DNA of 17,509 nt from Bacillota bacterium. GTDB taxonomy: Bacteria > Bacillota > Clostridia > Christensenellales > SZUA-584. The notes under the pieces are model-generated. The model did not search any database, was not told where the DNA came from, and saw only the letters and a program-made list of their open reading frames with translations. Position 1 is the stretch's first letter; each line of letters begins with the position of its first letter. The stretch lies in NCBI GenBank assembly GCA_023460085.1, contig JAEWRI010000006.1, forward strand, positions 1-17,509, written 5' to 3'. Positions 1-7,459 of this stretch are shown one piece after another. The position numbers and the translations under genes are program-made.

Positions 1-2
1 AC

Positions 3-548
3 CTGGCCATGTTCAACGGTTCATCCAGGGTGTTTGAGATTAAAACAGCGCTGGATAAGATGGATCGTTTATCAGGTCAATTGGAGGCATACAGGAGGGT
101 CTTCAATGAAATTTACTTGATTGTCCCTACAGAATATCTCAACAACTATCTGGATTGTGACAAAGATGTGGGAATCATCTCATTCGATTCACAGGAAAAC
201 AGTTTCCATCTGATTAGAGATGCGAATTCTCTTCTCAAAATTGAGGTATCGGCTCTCATGGAAGTTCTTTATACCCATGAATACAAGGAAATTGTTTTGT
301 CTTATTATGGCTTCCTCCCGAAAATGACCGATTTCACCCAATTTGATATTTGTTCTCAATTCATAAGAAGGATACCTCTAGAGGATTTAAATAAGTTGTT
401 TGTAAGCAGGATTAAATTAAGAATGGTGCACAACCTCTTCTTTAACAAGAGAAACAGTGAGATAAACCAGGTGTGCCTTTCATTGAACCTTAATAAAAAA
501 GATCGAGAATTGTTGATTACCAATCTAAACCGACAAATATTTTCATAA
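3..548 (+). CDS. sce7726 family protein, 5' end cut by window edge
   Basis: The frame is open from base 3, so the N-terminus lies outside the window; the ATG at 9 is internal. The visible part begins just before an E-I-K motif (residues 10-12 counted from that ATG) followed by G-Q-L-E-A-Y. This layout (E-x-K, then Q in the next helix) resembles the PD-(D/E)xK nuclease-like core of sce7726-family proteins. The rest is a helical C-terminal part of about 140 residues that I cannot assign. The sce7725-type gene starts 3 bp after its stop, which is the usual pairing for these two families and suggests one transcript. The biological role of the pair is not known to me; the nuclease reading is an inference from the motif. 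Family assignment is by recall of sequence pattern. Confidence 0.72.
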   Translation: MAMFNGSSRVFEIKTALDKMDRLSGQLEAYRRVFNEIYLIVPTEYLNNYLDCDKDVGIISFDSQENSFHLIRDANSLLKIEVSALMEVLYTHEYKEIVLSYYGFLPKMTDFTQFDICSQFIRRIPLEDLNKLFVSRIKLRMVHNLFFNKRNSEINQVCLSLNLNKKDRELLITNLNRQIFS

Positions 549-550
549 CC

Positions 551-1183
551 ATGTATTTCCCTTATTTAAGAGCACGACAATTTGAATTGATTGCCTTGAG
601 AGAATTATCTGCTGAGCCAACATTCAAATACAATGTTGTACCTGTTCTTGAGCCGGTACGTGAAAGTGTGAATGGTTTAGTTCTGGCAAACAAAATCTTT
701 CACGAAAATAATTTCAACCCTTTTCTTATTGTAAATCCGTTGGAAGGTGAAATGGCGGGCGATACCAATTATTTTTTGGATTTTATCCGTAACATCGAAG
801 GGAACTGTTTTCGAGCTGCATTGATCTTTACCAATAATGCTGATTATATTTTAAATTGCATTACAGATTATTCCTTATGTGATGTGATGCTTATTTGTCT
901 TGAAGGTTTTGTGGATGATGTGACGCTACGTGATCTATGTGAGAATTCACGAATCAGCCATATAATGGTTCTGGATCCTCATAAAAAACGACATCTGGAC
1001 AGGTTTATAAAAGGACTTGGTAAATTTTATATCCGACTCAATGATGTGTTTGATAAAAAAGAGAAAAATGCTGATTATCTTGATATAGAAGCACACAAAT
1101 TTACTGAAGAGCATCTTTTCTATAAAGAGGAGGGATTTGCCGGTTTTTCTGACTTCACGTTCAACCACTGTGGGGCAATGTGA
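551..1183 (+). pseudogene. sce7725 family protein, 3'-truncated
   Basis: The start (M-Y-F-P-Y-L-R-A-R-Q-F-E-L) and the following 'VVPVLEPV' strand match the beginning of sce7725-family proteins, which as I recall run to about 300 residues. Here the frame stops at 210. Family-like sequence continues to about residue 202 (G-F-A-G-F-S-D-F), after which the last residues are unrelated. At that point the sequence becomes recognisable RES-protein sequence in another frame (next entry). I therefore read this as a gene that lost its 3' third in a deletion. It starts 3 bp after the sce7726-type gene. A shortened but expressed protein cannot be excluded. Confidence 0.68.
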
Positions 1184-2126
1184 TTTTTGTGGTTCTACAG
1201 ATGTAGATATAACAGATATTTCAGAACTGTATGACTTTTTCAAAGGGCTCGCTAATAATTTCCAACCCACAACAATAGGAGAACCTTTTATAAAATTGAT
1301 TCAGCATCATTGGGACATTTTTAGCAATGAGGAGGTTGGAGCTTCGGTGGTGAATTTTATTGTTCAACAGCTGGATACAACTCTTCATAATGCCTATGAG
1401 TTAGTGTACTTTTCACCTGAAATTTTAGAAGTTGTCCATTACTGGGATAGGCTGAAAGAGATAATAAAATGGGAGAAGAGATATGTACATAACATCAACT
1501 ATTTAACTGATGATTTAGGATGGGACAGGCTTCTAAGCAGAACAAATACTATTGACAACAAAAAGAAGTTTTACAGAGCCCGTTTGCATCATAGGGAAAG
1601 TTTGGATACATACTCTCCAGATGAAATGTATGGACCACAACCATTGAATGCAACTGCCGGTAGAGCCAATCCGGCCGGAATTCCTTTCCTTTATTTTTGT
1701 GATAATAAAGAAACCGTTTTGTATGAAATAAGGGCTTCTTACCTGGATGAAATTTCGATCGGTACTTTTGGTGTCAATCCATCGGTCTGCAATGAAATTG
1801 AAATTGCTGACTTCACAGAAAATCCTTCAATATTCAGTCAAGGCGAGAATTTTGATGAGGTGGCAAATATTATAAAAGAGAAGTTATTGAAGGACTTGAT
1901 AAGTAGCGATTTATCGAAACCAATGAGGAGGTACGATTCTGAGATTGACTATATCCCAACACAATTTATTTGCGAATTCATCAAGAACTTTTCCGGGGCA
2001 CAGGGTATAAAATTCAGAAGTTCACTTCATTCAGAAGGGAACAATATGGTTATTTTCGATCAGAACATCATGCTCTGTGAATCGGTTGAAAAGGTTAAGG
2101 TTAGCAAAGTATTGATATCAATTTAA
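1137..2126 (+). CDS. RES-domain protein (NAD-degrading toxin-like), 5'-truncated
   Basis: This frame encodes a zinc-ribbon-like C-D-F-C motif, then a helical region of about 110 residues, then a RES domain. RES marks are Y-R-A-R (about residues 146-149), G-R-A-N-P-A-G-I-P-F-L-Y (175-186), Y-E-I-R (196-199) and a C-terminal S-x-x-x-x-G-N-N segment. RES domains in toxin-antitoxin systems degrade NAD+; those with this long N-terminal region are a separate, less-studied group. The frame starts with TTG inside the neighbouring sce7725 sequence, and the usual first 10-20 residues, which would carry another cysteine pair, are missing. GTG at 1170 is an alternative start. The catalytic domain looks complete, so activity depends only on whether it is translated. 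No antitoxin gene is visible beside it. Confidence 0.7.
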   Translation: MPVFLTSRSTTVGQCDFCGSTDVDITDISELYDFFKGLANNFQPTTIGEPFIKLIQHHWDIFSNEEVGASVVNFIVQQLDTTLHNAYELVYFSPEILEVVHYWDRLKEIIKWEKRYVHNINYLTDDLGWDRLLSRTNTIDNKKKFYRARLHHRESLDTYSPDEMYGPQPLNATAGRANPAGIPFLYFCDNKETVLYEIRASYLDEISIGTFGVNPSVCNEIEIADFTENPSIFSQGENFDEVANIIKEKLLKDLISSDLSKPMRRYDSEIDYIPTQFICEFIKNFSGAQGIKFRSSLHSEGNNMVIFDQNIMLCESVEKVKVSKVLISI

Positions 2127-2236
2127 TTGGCGATCTACTCGTTGATCCAATGTTTCACCCCCTTCCCAATGATTTAGACATGACAAGTGAGAGGCTCAGG
2201 AAATCAAAGGAAGTATATCATATATCTTAACGAGGT

Positions 2237-2789
2237 ATGAAAAGAGGAGAAAAGGTAAAAATATACTTTAAGAGAGATGGCAGATGCTATAAATTATTCA
2301 ATGTAATACAGTTGGGTAAGGATGGTGAGGTAGATTTAAAGATAGTCCAGAGAATGAATACATTAATCCTTACAGTCAAGGAGAACGGTGGGTGCAAACA
2401 AATGCAATTGAAGATTTTCAGCCGATATTAAATATCGCAATTCGCAGAATGGATATTTTCAATAAATCATGTCTCGTGCCAGCAGTGAAATCGGGAGAAA
2501 CATCATATGTATGTGAAAACGATGATTTTTTTGATGAAACTGGTACAGATTTGGCTGATAACAAGCTATTCATTTTTTCTGAAGATAAATTGAAACTCGC
2601 GGATCAAATAGATATTTTGTATGAGAATAATGGATGTAAGATGCCCATCAGTAAGCCCCTGTTTCTAAAACAAGTTTTGAATTATTTAGGGGAAAATTGT
2701 CTGATTTTAATAAATTAGACCAAGGGATTCAGCAATTGTTACTAAAGAAATGGAATAATGAGTTAGAGAATATAATACAGAAAGAATAA
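2237..2789 (+). pseudogene. Unrecognised gene broken by two -1 frameshifts
   Basis: Three overlapping open stretches in different frames join into one plausible protein of about 184 residues. Frame A runs from ATG 2237 to about 2340 (starts M-K-R-G-E-K-V-K-I-Y-F). Frame B continues from 2341 (D-S-P-E-N-E-Y-I-N-P) to about 2696. Frame C continues (L-S-D-F-N-K-L-D) to the stop at 2787-2789. Both shifts are in the same direction, as if one base were missing, and both fall on A runs (TTTAAAG at 2335-2341 and GGGGAAAATT near 2689-2698). This fits single-base deletions or homopolymer errors in the assembly. I do not recognise the family and see no signal peptide or membrane segment. An alternative is programmed slippage at the first site only. 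Confidence 0.6.
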
Positions 2790-2815
2790 ATCGATTACTG
2801 AAAAAAAAACTACCT

Positions 2816-3544
2816 ATGAAGAGTACCTTTATTGAACTGGCATTGCACCTCGCAATTGTATTGCCTATTATCCTGTTGACGTTGACAAACAGGAAAGGGG
2901 AGACACTGAAGATTGTGGCGGTTTTCGCTCTCTATTTTCTGATGCACGGGCTGCTGCTTTATTTGCCAACCGAGTTTGAATCATTGCGCTTAACGAACGG
3001 TAATTGGAACTGGAGCGGTAAGCTCTATGCCATTCTGGGTTCACTGTTGTTCCTGTCGCTCTATCGGAAATTTGCGCTGAAAGATTATTTCCTGACGTTG
3101 AAACAAAACAAAGCTTTTCTGAAACATGGGGTGATTGCCATCTTCGTGATCCTTGTGGTGAAAGGGTTGTTCAATGTGCTCTATCTCTCACCTTCCGACT
3201 GGGATCTGGAAACGCTGCTGTTTCAGGCTACAATGCCCGGCTTGGACGAGGAGATCGCTTTCAGGGGGATCATGCTGGGTTTGCTGACGAAGATACTGAA
3301 ATCGCCCAAACAGACCATATTGCATCCGGCAATTTATGTGACGGCCCTGTTGTTCGGAATGGCGCACGGTCTTCATTTGGGTGATTCACTCCAATTGTCG
3401 TACAACATCTCATCGATGGTGATTACCGCTTTGCTGGGTGTCGCCTGGGCCTGGATGACGCTGAAAAGCGGGAGCATCTTACTGGCGCTAGTTTCTCACA
3501 ATTTGGGGAATGTTACCAGCCAAATGATTAGCATGGGGAAGTAA
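2816..3544 (+). CDS. CPBP-family intramembrane metalloprotease
   Basis: This is a multi-pass membrane protein of 242 residues with hydrophobic segments near 5-22, 33-50, 70-83, 104-125 and in the C-terminal half. The CPBP (Abi/CAAX protease-like) signature is complete: E145-E146-x-x-x-R150, F180-G-x-x-H184 and H228-N229. These are the glutamates and histidines expected to hold the catalytic metal in this family. Bacterial members process or modify membrane peptides and proteins; the substrate here is unknown. The esterase gene begins two bases after the stop, so the two are almost certainly co-transcribed. Base composition becomes clearly more GC-rich from this gene onward than in bases 1-2790. 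Confidence 0.88.
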   Translation: MKSTFIELALHLAIVLPIILLTLTNRKGETLKIVAVFALYFLMHGLLLYLPTEFESLRLTNGNWNWSGKLYAILGSLLFLSLYRKFALKDYFLTLKQNKAFLKHGVIAIFVILVVKGLFNVLYLSPSDWDLETLLFQATMPGLDEEIAFRGIMLGLLTKILKSPKQTILHPAIYVTALLFGMAHGLHLGDSLQLSYNISSMVITALLGVAWAWMTLKSGSILLALVSHNLGNVTSQMISMGK

Positions 3545-3545
3545 G

Positions 3546-4430
3546 ATGAAACGATTTTCAGATTCCCGTTCAAGTAGGTGCTGCCTGGCGCTGATCCTGC
3601 TTTTCTTCTTTAACGTTGGCACTTCAACTGCCGACAGTACGCCGGAGTATACCTTGCAATGTGAGGGCATTGTACGGACCTATCGGCTCCATATTCCGGA
3701 TGAGTTGCCGGAGAACGCTCCGCTGGTCATCGTATTACATGGATACGGAAATCCCAGACCGGGTGTTCTGAACGAGACGGCCGACAGGCACCGCTTTGCG
3801 GTCTGTTATCCGCAGGGAGAAAAAGATAACAGGGGGAAGGCGTGCTGGAATGTGGGGTATCCTTTTCAACAGGATATGACGGTTGATGACGTGGAGTTCC
3901 TGTCGCAGTTGGTGCACCATCTGCAGCTGAAGCATGGCTTCAGCAAACGGAATGTCTTTTGCGTGGGGATGTCGAACGGGGGTGAGATGTGCTATCAGCT
4001 GGCTGCACAGCGACCGGGTCTCTTCGCCGCAGTGGCGCCGATCTCCGGCTTGATGTTGAACTGGCTCTATCTGAGCGACCGCTCAACGGTGCCTGTTCCT
4101 CTCTTCGAGATCCACGGTACCGAAGACAAGACCTCTGTATGGGAGGGCGACCCCCACAACAGCGGGGGATGGGGTGAATACCTGCCCGTACCTCTCGCGG
4201 TGCACCACTGCGTGGCCAGGAACCGTTGCACCACCATGCATGCCGACACCGTCGTGGGGAAAGCACCCAATCACCGCCAGATTGTGAGACACCGCTTCTC
4301 CGGGGGACTGAACGGCAGCGAGGTGTGGCTCCACGAGGTGGTTGGCGCAGGACATTCCTGGTTCTGGGAGGATATGGATACGGGTGAGGAGCTCTGGAGT
4401 TTCTTCAGCCGGTTTGTAAAGAACGATTAA
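3546..4430 (+). CDS. Secreted PHB-depolymerase/feruloyl-esterase-type hydrolase
   Basis: This is an alpha/beta hydrolase of 294 residues. A hydrophobic segment (about 12-28) ending in T-S-T-A-D acts as a signal peptide. The oxyanion H-G is at 65-66, the nucleophile elbow G-M-S-N-G has Ser143, a candidate acid is Asp194 in H-G-T-E-D-K-T, and the catalytic His270 lies in G-A-G-H-S-W. The pattern R-T-Y-R-L-H-I-P near residue 44 and Y-P-Q-G near 88 is typical of the LpqC/PHB depolymerase esterase family, whose characterised members cleave polyhydroxybutyrate or feruloyl and acetyl esters on plant polysaccharides. Substrate cannot be told from sequence; polysaccharide de-esterification is the likelier role in Bacteroidota. 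It follows the CPBP gene almost without gap. The start at 3546 is supported by the signal peptide. Confidence 0.85.
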   Translation: MKRFSDSRSSRCCLALILLFFFNVGTSTADSTPEYTLQCEGIVRTYRLHIPDELPENAPLVIVLHGYGNPRPGVLNETADRHRFAVCYPQGEKDNRGKACWNVGYPFQQDMTVDDVEFLSQLVHHLQLKHGFSKRNVFCVGMSNGGEMCYQLAAQRPGLFAAVAPISGLMLNWLYLSDRSTVPVPLFEIHGTEDKTSVWEGDPHNSGGWGEYLPVPLAVHHCVARNRCTTMHADTVVGKAPNHRQIVRHRFSGGLNGSEVWLHEVVGAGHSWFWEDMDTGEELWSFFSRFVKND

Positions 4431-4437
4431 CTGTAGC

Positions 4438-4528
4438 ATAAGCTATAAGCTATAAGCTATAAGCTATAAGCTATCAATTCTCAGATATCAGTGATCAGTG
4501 ATCAGTTGTCAGGTCTCAGCGGTCATCT
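4438..4528. repeat. Drifting heptamer array, 13 units
   Basis: The sequence reads as 13 consecutive 7-mers in one register. Five identical ATAAGCT units (4438-4472) are followed by ATCAATT, CTCAGAT, ATCAGTG twice, ATCAGTT, GTCAGGT, CTCAGCG and GTCATCT. The motif changes but the 7-bp phase does not. It begins 8 bp after the esterase stop and lies in the gap before nagB. A period of 7 rules out coding use. It resembles in principle the heptanucleotide STRR arrays known from cyanobacteria. Confidence 0.85.
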
Positions 4529-4586
4529 CTGCGTCTATATTTGCATTTGCATGGAAGTCGAAAGCGAATGGTTATTGAAAATTGTG

Positions 4587-4594
4587 TACCTTTG
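4587..4594 (+). promoter_or_regulatory. Candidate -7 box of the nagB promoter
   Basis: TACCTTTG matches the Bacteroidota -7 consensus TAnnTTTG and is followed by C, giving the common CTTTGC form. It lies 36 bp before the nagB start codon. No clear TTTG box is seen at the expected -33 distance, so the promoter may be weak or regulated. Confidence 0.5.
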
Positions 4595-4630
4595 CATTCC
4601 ATTTCAATAAACGATCTAAAATAGAAGATT

Positions 4631-5413
4631 ATGAGAGTTGTGATTCAACCAAATTTGTCGGCCGTGGGTCTCTGGACAGCCCGTCACATTGCCAATGCGA
4701 TACGGGAGGCTGCGTCGCGTAACAGCCGGTTCGTATTAGGTCTGCCTACCGGATCGACGCCTCTTTCCACCTATGCGGAACTGGTGCGCATGCATCGTGA
4801 AGAGGGTTTGTCGTTTGCCCATGTGACTACTTTCAACATGGACGAGTATGTGGGCTTACCCAAAGAGCACCCCGAAAGCTACCACTCTTTCATGTGGCAG
4901 AATCTCTTTTCTCACATCGATATCCTTCCGGAAAACGCCAACATACTGAATGGAAGTGCCGTTGATCTGACGAAGGAGTGTGCCGACTACGAACAGCGAA
5001 TTGTGGACGCGGGTGGCATCGACCTGTTCCTTGCCGGTATCGGCGTGGACGGACACCTGGCTTTCAACGAACCGTTCTCATCGCTCTCCTCACGTACCCG
5101 CGTGATGGATTTGACAATTGACACGCGGATCGTCAACTCGAGGTTCTTCGGCGGGGATATGAACGCTGTTCCCAAACAGGCACTGACAGTTGGCATTGCC
5201 ACGGTGTGTGAAGCCCGGCAGGTTGTTCTCATGGCTACGGGGTATGCCAAGGCGAATGCACTCAAACACACCATTGAAGGAGATGTCTCCCATGTATGGA
5301 CAGCCAGCGCGCTGCAGATGCATCCCGATCCGATTATCGTGTGTGACGAACAGGCTTGCATGGACCTGAAAGTGGGCACATACCGGTATTTCAAGGAATT
5401 AGAAGCCGAATAA
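4631..5413 (+). CDS. nagB: Glucosamine-6-phosphate deaminase
   Basis: The enzyme converts glucosamine-6-phosphate to fructose-6-phosphate and ammonia, the last step of amino-sugar (chitin, mucin, peptidoglycan) use, in the cytoplasm. Length (260 residues) fits the family. Visible landmarks are the phosphate-binding G-L-P-T-G-S-T-P (37-44), N-M-D-E-Y-V-G with catalytic Asp71, and G-I-G-V-D-G-H-L-A-F-N-E-P carrying Asp140, His142 and Glu147. These equal Asp72, Asp141, His143 and Glu148 of the E. coli enzyme shifted by one. The C-terminal part also follows the NagB pattern (H-T-I-E-G, S-A-L-Q-M-H). No nagA or transporter gene is adjacent, so it appears to be a single-gene unit with its own promoter and a weak terminator-like hairpin after it. 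Confidence 0.95.
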   Translation: MRVVIQPNLSAVGLWTARHIANAIREAASRNSRFVLGLPTGSTPLSTYAELVRMHREEGLSFAHVTTFNMDEYVGLPKEHPESYHSFMWQNLFSHIDILPENANILNGSAVDLTKECADYEQRIVDAGGIDLFLAGIGVDGHLAFNEPFSSLSSRTRVMDLTIDTRIVNSRFFGGDMNAVPKQALTVGIATVCEARQVVLMATGYAKANALKHTIEGDVSHVWTASALQMHPDPIIVCDEQACMDLKVGTYRYFKELEAE

Positions 5414-5438
5414 TCACTTTATAAGTTCAGATATTGTT

Positions 5439-5669
5439 GTCGGTAGTCGGCAGTCGGGAATCGACTGTCGGCTATCGGCTTTTTTACTTGTAGGTTTTTA
5501 GCTTTAAGCCTTAAGCTTTTTGCTTTGAGTTGTTGCCTGTCAACTATCGGCTTTTGAACATCGAACAACGTACCTCGAACCCCGAACCCCGAACCCCGTA
5601 CCTCGAACAACGTACCCCGAGCCATGAACTCATTAACATCAAACACCAAACTAATCAACAACAATCATC
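5439..5669. repeat. Long drifting heptamer array, 33 units
   Basis: Cut into 7-mers from 5439, the whole stretch shows neighbour-to-neighbour similarity: GTCGGTA, GTCGGCA, GTCGGGA, ATCGACT, GTCGGCT, ATCGGCT; then T-rich units; CTTTAAG, CCTTAAG, CTTTTTG, CTTTGAG; then ACATCGA, ACAACGT, ACCTCGA, ACCCCGA twice, ACCCCGT, ACCTCGA, ACAACGT, ACCCCGA; then AACATCA and AACACCA. The register holds for 231 bp while the motif changes several times. It fills the space from nagB to the octamer array that carries the IS21 element. No gene is seen in it. Confidence 0.8.
5446..5485 (+). terminator. Terminator-like hairpin after nagB
   Basis: GTCGGCAGTCG (5446-5456) can pair with CGACTGTCGGC (5462-5472), giving 11 pairs including two G-U, with a 5-nt loop. 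A 7-nt spacer and six Ts (5480-5485) follow. The spacer is longer than in a standard terminator. The hairpin is made from the heptamer array itself, so it may be a by-product of the repeat. Confidence 0.4.
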
Positions 5670-5700
5670 AACTTCCCAACCTACCACCTTCCCAACGTAT
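5670..5700. repeat. Left part of octamer array, interrupted by IS21
   Basis: Units AACTTCCC, AACCTACC, ACCTTCCC and the partial AACGTAT end exactly at the left terminus of the insertion sequence. The missing eighth base of the last unit is the T at 8303, directly after the right-hand GTAT copy. The array continues at 8304-8511 in the same register. Confidence 0.85.
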
Positions 5701-5719
5701 TGATAACGTCGGCCAAATC

Positions 5720-5788
5720 GTACCGCTGCGTCGGATGAAACAGTACTGTCGCGTCGGATGAAACAGTACCGCCGCGTCGGAGTAAACA
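5720..5788 (+). repeat. Left-end 23-bp direct repeats of IS21 (three copies)
   Basis: Three tandem 23-bp units (5720-5742, 5743-5765, 5766-5788) start with GTACYG and contain GCGTCGG and AAACA. A partial fourth start (GTACCG) follows at 5789. IS21 elements have several transposase-binding repeats at each end; these are the left set. The right end has two inverted copies. Confidence 0.9.
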
Positions 5789-5855
5789 GTACCGCATGAT
5801 GAGACTGTAATTTTTAATATAAATATCATAATATTGCCCTGTCGATTAACACGTT

Positions 5856-5861
5856 AAGGAG
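5856..5861 (+). promoter_or_regulatory. Shine-Dalgarno site of istA
   Basis: AAGGAG lies 7 bp before the ATG at 5869. It supports that start and stands out because most genes in this window lack a clear Shine-Dalgarno sequence. Confidence 0.7.
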
Positions 5862-5868
5862 TGGTATT

Positions 5869-7446
5869 ATGGCTAATTCAAAAATTACAATGCTCAAATT
5901 AAAAACATTAATGCAGTATCTGGCCGCCGGCCGTTCCTATGAGCACATCTGCAAGCAACTCAACATGGGAAAGAGTACATTGAGTGACTATCGACAACGG
6001 GCGATAGCAACGGGAGAGAGCTTTCAGGCGTTAAGCCAACTTGATGACGCACAACTGAAAGCATTGCTACAGCCACCGGGGAACGGGAAAGGGAAAGATC
6101 CCCGTTTACTTGATCTGGAACCATTGCTTCCCGGAATCGTTAGCGAGTTAAGGGAACCGCACACCACGATGGAGTATCTTTGGGAACAATACATTAAAAG
6201 ACATCCACACGGTTACAAGTTAACCCAGTTTAAGCAATACATAAGAGAGTATCGTAAAGCACACAACGTGGCCTACATGAATCCGTACCGTCCTGGAGAG
6301 GAAATGCAGGTTGACTTCGCCGGCGATGTGTTCCACATCCTGGATCCGGTAACGGAAGAAACCCGCGAGGTGTACATGTTATGTGCCATGATGCCATATA
6401 GCGGCTTCGGTTTTGGCTACCGGATGACCTCGACAGACATGGAGCACACGTTTCACGGCCTGTCCAGGTGTCTGGCTTACCTGGACTCGGCACCACTGAT
6501 CGCCAAGAGCGACAACATGCGACAGTGGGTCCAGAAGGCCGACAGGTATGTTCCCACCTTTACCGAGACATGTCTGCAATGGGGTCTGCACTATGGCATC
6601 TGCATGGAAGCCACACGAGTGAAAAAGCCCAGGGACAAGGGACCGGTAGAGGGTATCGTGGACAAGTTCTACGACTATGTTTACCAGCGTCTCAAAAAGA
6701 GGGCCTTTCATGATGTCGACACCCTCAACGCCTACACGCTTACCCTTATCGACGAGTTCAACTCGAAGCTCTTTACCGGTCACACCCGAAGCCGCAGGGA
6801 GATTTACGAGAGTGAAGAGAGACCGGGCATGATGAGGCTTCCGGAGACACACTATCGCATACGGTACAGGAAAGAAGTGAGCGTTGGGCCCAACTACCAT
6901 GTCAAGGTGGGTAGCGAACAACACCTCTACAGCGTTCCCTACACCTGCGTCTCGAAGAAAGCCATCGTTCTTTGGGATCTTGAAGAGATCGAGATCTATG
7001 TCGATAGCGAGCGGGTCGCCGTGCACAAGCGGGATTATGGCAATAAACCAACCACCCTTGAGCACCACATGCCGGAGAATCACCGGGCTTATCACCGTAG
7101 CAGGAACTGCGACGCCAAATCACTCCTTGACAGGGCATTGCTGGTAGGACCTGAAACAAGATGGGCCGTGGACAGGCTTCTCTCGAGCAGGATCTTCCCA
7201 CAGCAGTCATACGGCAATTGCAACAACCTGCTTGCCATGGGTGTGAAATATGGGGAAGAACGGCTGGAGACAACATGCCGGATGATACATCAACAATGTG
7301 AGGCGGTTACTCTTGCAATGGTGAAGAACATCCTGCAAAACAATCTCGATCTGGCGCATAAGACAGGTAGCGGAATGATCGTGTCATCCACTCCCGCGAA
7401 CGATAAGGTCAGAGGTTCCAACCAGTATACCACGGTAACGCTTTGA
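5869..7446 (+). CDS. istA: IS21 family transposase IstA
   Basis: This is the DDE-type transposase/cointegrase of the element, 525 residues, a normal length. An N-terminal helix-turn-helix region (about 10-45, with M-G-K-S-T-L-S-D-Y) would bind the 23-bp end repeats. The rve/RNase H-like core holds the acidic triad Asp149 (Q-V-D-F-A-G), Asp215 (A-K-S-D-N) and Glu261 (K-G-P-V-E-G). The C-terminal part (about 340-500) fits the Mu-transposase-like beta-barrel region. It is followed by istB after 13 bp. The gene has no frameshift or stop and a good Shine-Dalgarno site, so it is probably functional. GC content is higher than in the surrounding repeats. Confidence 0.96.
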   Translation: MANSKITMLKLKTLMQYLAAGRSYEHICKQLNMGKSTLSDYRQRAIATGESFQALSQLDDAQLKALLQPPGNGKGKDPRLLDLEPLLPGIVSELREPHTTMEYLWEQYIKRHPHGYKLTQFKQYIREYRKAHNVAYMNPYRPGEEMQVDFAGDVFHILDPVTEETREVYMLCAMMPYSGFGFGYRMTSTDMEHTFHGLSRCLAYLDSAPLIAKSDNMRQWVQKADRYVPTFTETCLQWGLHYGICMEATRVKKPRDKGPVEGIVDKFYDYVYQRLKKRAFHDVDTLNAYTLTLIDEFNSKLFTGHTRSRREIYESEERPGMMRLPETHYRIRYRKEVSVGPNYHVKVGSEQHLYSVPYTCVSKKAIVLWDLEEIEIYVDSERVAVHKRDYGNKPTTLEHHMPENHRAYHRSRNCDAKSLLDRALLVGPETRWAVDRLLSSRIFPQQSYGNCNNLLAMGVKYGEERLETTCRMIHQQCEAVTLAMVKNILQNNLDLAHKTGSGMIVSSTPANDKVRGSNQYTTVTL

Positions 7447-7459
7447 CACATGCACCATC

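Noticed and set aside
2150..2230. 26-codon open frame between the RES gene and the broken gene
   Set aside because: It is too short, without homology I recognise or a clear ribosome binding site; possibly a remnant but not supportable.
5720..5788. Three regular 23-bp repeats resembling a short CRISPR array
   Set aside because: The units are contiguous without spacers, and matching inverted copies occur at the other end of the IS21 element.
6379..7095. 238-codon minus-strand open frame
   Set aside because: It lies antisense within istA, whose DDE residues are intact.
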